Assembly (NCBI GenBank): GCA_013215865.1
Contig: JABSQL010000350.1
Coordinates: 1-10,377 of the forward strand
Reading direction: 5' to 3'
DNA from: Candidatus Margulisiibacteriota bacterium
GTDB taxonomy: Bacteria; Margulisbacteria; Marinamargulisbacteria; DT-59
Length of the DNA stretch: 10,377 nucleotides
How positions within the stretch are numbered: position 1 is the first letter of the stretch; each line of letters opens with the position of its first letter. Positions 7,023-10,377 of the stretch are shown piece after piece. A program made the translations under genes and the position numbers. The notes beneath the pieces were generated by a model. It was not told the origin of the DNA, made no database searches, and saw only the letters and a program-made list of their open reading frames with translations.

Positions 7023-7923
7023 TGATGCCGTTCGCTTGGATATTCTGGTGTCCAAGAATAGGAAAATATCAAGACGAGTCGCCCACAACTGGATACGAAA
7101 TGGTCGTGTTCTGGTGAATGGAGAAATTGTTAAACCAGCTTATCTCACATCTCAAGAAGATCTCATTAGCTGTCAACCTGATGAAGAGAGCCCCACTTTG
7201 GCACCCGAAAATATTACCTTAGATATCATGTATGAAGATGAAAATCTTATCATCGTATATAAACCTAATGGAATGGTGGTGCATCCTGCACCCAAACATA
7301 CCAATGGGACATTAGTAAATGCATTGATGTATCATTTCGAATACTTATCTGACATGGGAGGGGAAGGTCGTCCTGGCATTGTCCATCGTTTAGATAAAGA
7401 TACTGAAGGGATTATGGTTGTTGCAAAGACCAATTCCGTTCATGATCATTTAAAGAAACAATTCAAAGATAGAACAGTGGACAAACGGTATTATGCAGTT
7501 GTAAAGGGAAATATGTCAGAGGATCACTATGTTATTGATCAGCCGGTGGGTCGAATAAAAAAGAAAAAAGGAAGACGAAGAGGGTGGCGTATGGGCGTAA
7601 AATCTTCTACAGATTTAGATGCCAAAGATGCCCTTACGATGGTGACGGTTATCAAACGATTTACAACAAAGACACTCATAGAAGTGGTGCCTAAAACAGG
7701 TAGGACGCATCAAATTCGGATTCATTTGGCACATATAGGACACCCCTTGTTGGAAGACCCGTTATATGCAAATAAAATGAATCAGAAAGGCCAGCTTTTA
7801 CAAGCATATTACTTATCTTTTATTCACCCAGATACAGGCAAACAGCTGACCTTTAAAAGGCCTTTGTCCACACGATTAATTCAAACAAACAAAGTAATAA
7901 ATACCCCGCCATCATCCAGCTAG
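7000..7923 (+). CDS. rluD: RluA/RluD-family 23S rRNA pseudouridine synthase
   Basis: This enzyme isomerises uridine to pseudouridine in RNA, in this subfamily usually 23S rRNA. It has an N-terminal S4 RNA-binding domain (about 11-60, VRLDILVSKN to the VLVNGEIVKP segment) and a RluA catalytic domain. The motif HRLDKDTEG (129-137) carries catalytic Asp132, and TGRTHQIRIHLA with HPLLEDPLYA comes later. The Glu in KDTEG replaces the usual Ser/Thr. The open frame extends far into lspA, but the conserved VRLD start of the S4 domain needs only a few residues before it. I therefore chose GTG at 7000, which overlaps lspA by 23 bases; a GGGAG is 13 bases upstream, longer than ideal. The exact rRNA target cannot be read from the sequence, so the symbol denotes the closest family type. 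The 3' end overlaps a minus-strand gene by 71 bases. Confidence 0.92.
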   Translation: MIVIDPPDDAVRLDILVSKNRKISRRVAHNWIRNGRVLVNGEIVKPAYLTSQEDLISCQPDEESPTLAPENITLDIMYEDENLIIVYKPNGMVVHPAPKHTNGTLVNALMYHFEYLSDMGGEGRPGIVHRLDKDTEGIMVVAKTNSVHDHLKKQFKDRTVDKRYYAVVKGNMSEDHYVIDQPVGRIKKKKGRRRGWRMGVKSSTDLDAKDALTMVTVIKRFTTKTLIEVVPKTGRTHQIRIHLAHIGHPLLEDPLYANKMNQKGQLLQAYYLSFIHPDTGKQLTFKRPLSTRLIQTNKVINTPPSSS

Positions 7924-8266
7924 TCAGAATCATAACTGCTTTCATAACAGTTCTAATGGGTATGTTTGTATGCGATATTTCACCGGAATCTGTTACTGTA
8001 TCATCTTTTTTGGGTGGTGTTGTTTCTTCTTCTTGAATGGATTGTGCTTGGGTTGCTTGGATGGTATCCATTTCTTTACGGGTTTCTTTCAATATTTTTT
8101 CTACTTCAGAATGTAAAATTTCTGGATGAAATGGAAGATTGTCTTGAATGCAGTGTTGGGGTCTTCCATGAATAGGGCGGTCTATTACAGGAAGTATATC
8201 CCAGTCATTGTTCGATTTTTTTAAGAGTCGAAGCTGTTGTCCCGTTTTCGGATTGATAATTTTCAT
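7853..8266 (-). CDS. Putative tail-anchored membrane protein, unrecognised
   Basis: This 137-residue protein is not one I recognise. A compact N-terminal part (1-50) begins MKIINPKTGQQLRLLK and contains the IHGRPQHC stretch. A helical charged segment (51-70) comes next, then a Gln/Glu/Pro/Thr-rich linker (70-100), and one hydrophobic segment near the C-terminus (about 107-133), with only a short tail after it. With no signal peptide, this predicts a cytosolic domain tethered by a C-terminal anchor. AGGGGG lies eight bases before the ATG, which supports it as a real gene. It is convergent with the pseudouridine synthase gene, and its last 71 bases, encoding the anchor's end, are antisense to that gene's 3' end. 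It diverges from the Slr1658-like gene. Confidence 0.75.
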   Translation of the reverse strand: MKIINPKTGQQLRLLKKSNNDWDILPVIDRPIHGRPQHCIQDNLPFHPEILHSEVEKILKETRKEMDTIQATQAQSIQEEETTPPKKDDTVTDSGEISHTNIPIRTVMKAVMILTSWMMAGYLLLCLFELIVWTKAF

Positions 8267-8347
8267 TCTATTTGCCCCCTAACAGTATATTCCCAGATAT
8301 AGATGTCGTTAAACCTGGAAATAATTTAGATATATGCGCAAATTTAA

Positions 8348-8356
8348 TGGTAATAT
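8348..8356 (+). promoter_or_regulatory. Extended -10 promoter candidate for the Slr1658-like gene
   Basis: TGGTAATAT matches the extended -10 form and has the same hexamer as the candidate before gap. It overlaps a 12-bp AT palindrome (8351-8362). No good -35 is present at 16-18 bases. Predicted initiation near 8363 leaves about 27 bases of leader with the ribosome binding site AGGAG at 8380-8384. This 123-base divergent gap shows no other clear element. Confidence 0.4.
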
Positions 8357-8389
8357 ATATTATATAGCAGTGACATATTAGGAGCCTAT

Positions 8390-8851
8390 ATGAGCAAGTT
8401 ACCAATAAAAGAATTGAACCATAATCAGAAGAATATTGATGATATATCTTCAGAAATAAGCTTTAATTTGTTGCCTTATGACTTCATCAAATATTGGAAA
8501 CGCTGCGGTAATATTTCTAATTTCTTGGCACAATTCCAAAGTTTTAATTTTAATGATCACAAAAAGGTAGCTAATGTGCTATCTACCATTAATACAGTGA
8601 ATAAAGAACAAGCGAATACGTTCCAATATTTTATGGATGAGTTATTATCGACAGATCCTGAAGAACTGTTTCTTTCTCGAATTATGAAAAATGCAGACGG
8701 GAATTCGACAGACTCTCGATTGGGATTGATCAACCTCAAAAAAGATTTCAATGCAGATTTTCAAATTCAAATCCTTCCAAACAAAGACAAAAAACATTTC
8801 GACATCCATATGAAAGTATACGTGAATAAGCAAGATATAGAGGCCTTATAA
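8390..8851 (+). CDS. Shortened Slr1658-like regulatory protein
   Basis: The protein has 153 residues and no membrane segment. The pattern resembles the Slr1658 superfamily of GHKL-like bacterial regulators as I remember it. The N-terminal strand and IKYWKRCGNISNFLAQF block (33-49) come first, then a late FQYFMDELLSTDPEELF block (78-94), KNADGNSTDSRLGLI (100-114) and a strand-rich end. In that family an ATP-binding N-box segment (the ELLENA type) and following strands lie between these blocks. Here residue 65 (STI) runs almost directly into the NTVNKEQANTF segment, so roughly 35 residues appear to be missing in frame. The glycine-rich GSGLGL element also reads DSRLGL. ATP binding is therefore doubtful. 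AGGAG five bases upstream supports the start. Such proteins are associated with serine phosphatase and anti-sigma partner-switch systems, but no partner gene is visible here. Confidence 0.6.
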   Translation: MSKLPIKELNHNQKNIDDISSEISFNLLPYDFIKYWKRCGNISNFLAQFQSFNFNDHKKVANVLSTINTVNKEQANTFQYFMDELLSTDPEELFLSRIMKNADGNSTDSRLGLINLKKDFNADFQIQILPNKDKKHFDIHMKVYVNKQDIEAL

Positions 8852-8903
8852 AGTCTGCTAATCTTCTCATATTTTTGGAACCAGACTATGATAATAACCA
8901 GTT

Positions 8904-10377
8904 ATGTCTAAAAAATCGAAGAAGCATAAAACAGATATCCAGGTTGAAGAACGTCACTTGAAAGAGGTTTGGGCGTTAAGTGTTTTTTTTCTAGCACTCT
9001 TTGTGTTTATGACCAATCAATATCCACATAAGATGGGATTAGTGGGGTTTGGACTCGTCGAATCTTTTGGGGCATTTATGATGTGTGAAGGGATTTTCTA
9101 TTTACCATTATTTATACTATTTATAGCCGGAGCGATTTATTATGCACCCCAAAACAGGCGGTTGCGAACAGGGCTCTTGGGAATTTTAGGTTCTTGGATA
9201 GGATTTTGTATTTTTATAGAGCTATTGTTAACAGATCGGATGGGTGTCATAACCTGGCCGCTTCCCCTGGATGGTGGCGGTGTCGTCGGACATCTGGGTG
9301 CGTGGGTGCTCATTCATACAGTCGGTAGCTATGGGACGATTGTGGTGTTGTTGGCTCTTATTATAGTCTCTTTTGTAGCACTGTTTGTGAGTTGTTTCAA
9401 TCATGTGTTGGTTTTCTCAACAGAAGATACTCAAGAAAGTAACGGACCCTCACAAAACCTTCCTTCCAAATGGCCTTCTCGCCTGAAAAGTCTGGTTCAT
9501 CTTTTATTTTTCATGAAAAAAGAGATACAGTCCCGGGGAATTATTAATAGTGAAGAAAATTTGCCTGCATTTGAGTCTGTATTTCCTGAAAAAACAGAGG
9601 TCAAAGAAATCATCCCCAAACAGGTAAAACCCAAAAAAACTAAAAATTATCAATTACCGCCCATGTCTTGTTTAGAAAAAGCAGAGAAAATTCAGCTAAA
9701 CGCGCCTGTAAAGCGACGAGAGAACAAAGAAAAAGCACAATTATTAGAAAAAACGCTCCTTAGCTTTAATGTTAATGCACGGGTAGTGAATATTACCCCG
9801 GGCCCATCTGTGACTCGGTATGAGTTGAAACCAGGGCTGGGAGTCAAAATTAGTAAAATAACAGGGCTTACTAAGGATATTGCCTTAATGTTAGCTGTAT
9901 CAGACATCCGAATAGAAGCCCCTATTCCAGGAAAGGCCCTAATAGGAATCGAAGTTCCCAATACTTCTGTAGATATGGTGAATATTTGGTCCATTTTTGA
10001 TCAAATAGACATGAATCACGCATCAATGTTGTTATCTGCCATGGGCCTCACAATATCTGGAGATCCTGTAACCATGGACTTGAGCAGCATGCCACATGTG
10101 CTTATTGCAGGTGCGACCGGTTCTGGAAAAAGTGTATGCGTGAATGCCATCATTATTTCTATTCTGATGAGGGCCACTCCACAGGAAGTTAAGTTTCTTA
10201 TGATTGACCCCAAAAAGGTAGAGCTCACGCCCTATGAGGGCATACCTCATCTATTAGCACCCGTTGTTACCAATCCTCATAAGGCAGCTGCAACACTTAA
10301 GAAATGGGCATTAGGTGAAATGGAAAGGCGGTATGAGGCCTTTTCCAAGATAGGGGTGAAAGATATTGAGGGTTATA
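8904..10377 (+). CDS. ftsK: DNA translocase FtsK/SpoIIIE, N-terminal 491 residues (cut by right edge)
   Basis: FtsK/SpoIIIE is a membrane-anchored hexameric ATPase that pumps chromosomal DNA at the division septum and aids chromosome dimer resolution. About four membrane segments lie at residues 22-37, 62-80, 88-110 and 138-165. A short charged linker (about 170-270) is followed by the alpha domain (about 270-375, with ITPGPSVTRYELKPG) and the RecA-like beta domain. That domain has Walker A AGATGSGKS (402-410), Walker B FLMIDPKK (431-438), and the EMERRYEAF region. The linker is much shorter than in E. coli FtsK. The ATG at 8904 is the only possible start, because an in-frame stop lies seven bases upstream; no clear ribosome binding site precedes it. 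The C-terminal motor and gamma domain lie beyond the window. Confidence 0.97.
   Translation, partial: MSKKSKKHKTDIQVEERHLKEVWALSVFFLALFVFMTNQYPHKMGLVGFGLVESFGAFMMCEGIFYLPLFILFIAGAIYYAPQNRRLRTGLLGILGSWIGFCIFIELLLTDRMGVITWPLPLDGGGVVGHLGAWVLIHTVGSYGTIVVLLALIIVSFVALFVSCFNHVLVFSTEDTQESNGPSQNLPSKWPSRLKSLVHLLFFMKKEIQSRGIINSEENLPAFESVFPEKTEVKEIIPKQVKPKKTKNYQLPPMSCLEKAEKIQLNAPVKRRENKEKAQLLEKTLLSFNVNARVVNITPGPSVTRYELKPGLGVKISKITGLTKDIALMLAVSDIRIEAPIPGKALIGIEVPNTSVDMVNIWSIFDQIDMNHASMLLSAMGLTISGDPVTMDLSSMPHVLIAGATGSGKSVCVNAIIISILMRATPQEVKFLMIDPKKVELTPYEGIPHLLAPVVTNPHKAAATLKKWALGEMERRYEAFSKIGVKDIEGY

Noticed and set aside
8284..8313. Promoter-like TTTAAC and TATACT (18-base spacing) on the minus strand before the tail-anchored protein gene
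   Set aside because: Transcription would begin inside the AGGGGG ribosome binding site, which would make the message start too close to the gene.
8852..8887. AGTCTG/CAGACT inverted repeat between the Slr1658-like gene and ftsK
   Set aside because: Only six pairs with a 24-base loop and no U-tract; not a credible terminator.
8888..8911. Seven-codon ORF overlapping the ftsK start
   Set aside because: It has no good ribosome binding site, and short ORFs like this are common by chance in AT-rich DNA.
9692..10250. Minus-strand open frames of 70-100 codons opposite ftsK
   Set aside because: They lie entirely antisense to a gene with strong FtsK motifs and show no domain or ribosome binding site of their own.

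Overview
The window is AT-rich bacterial chromosome with densely packed housekeeping genes, very short or overlapping gene junctions, and a few small unrecognised genes. IF-2, NusA, a prolipoprotein signal peptidase and an FtsK/SpoIIIE translocase establish a bacterium that makes lipoproteins. Plasmid, phage and insertion-sequence hallmarks are absent. I cannot assign a phylum. The compact spacing, a reduced nusA-infB operon without rimP, ylxR or ylxQ between or just upstream, and a protein resembling the Slr1658 regulators (best known in cyanobacteria) would suit an uncultured or candidate-phylum lineage, but that is inference.

Left part, minus strand (1-2366): a nusA-infB transcription/translation operon. 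It is read leftwards from an extended -10 promoter near 2338-2366, through a leader containing a terminator-like hairpin, into nusA. NusA then overlaps infB by four bases (ATGA). infB runs off the left edge. NusA ends in a domain that looks like the N-terminal domain of IF-2, and IF-2 itself begins with a second copy of the same fold, so the two copies sit on either side of the overlapping stop and start.

Middle (2389-3789, plus strand): a divergent regulatory region with an interrupted inverted repeat, a small helix-turn-helix-like protein, and a cytosolic atypical histidine kinase without an adjacent response regulator. A short palindromic element, AAACGTT(A/T), occurs three times around these two genes.

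Right-centre (3836-7923, plus strand): a run of gap, pgk, a small DUF5665-like membrane protein, lspA and an RluD-type pseudouridine synthase. Junctions are -35, 0, +6 and -23 bases, which implies one transcript linking lower glycolysis, lipoprotein maturation and rRNA modification. The last gene converges on, and overlaps by 71 bp, a minus-strand gene for a putative tail-anchored membrane protein.

Right end (8348-10377, plus strand): a shortened Slr1658-like regulator that appears to have lost the ATP-binding N-box segment, followed by the N-terminal two thirds of an FtsK/SpoIIIE DNA translocase cut by the window edge. No gene-free stretch exceeds 300 bases. I see no tRNA, rRNA, CRISPR array or mobile element.
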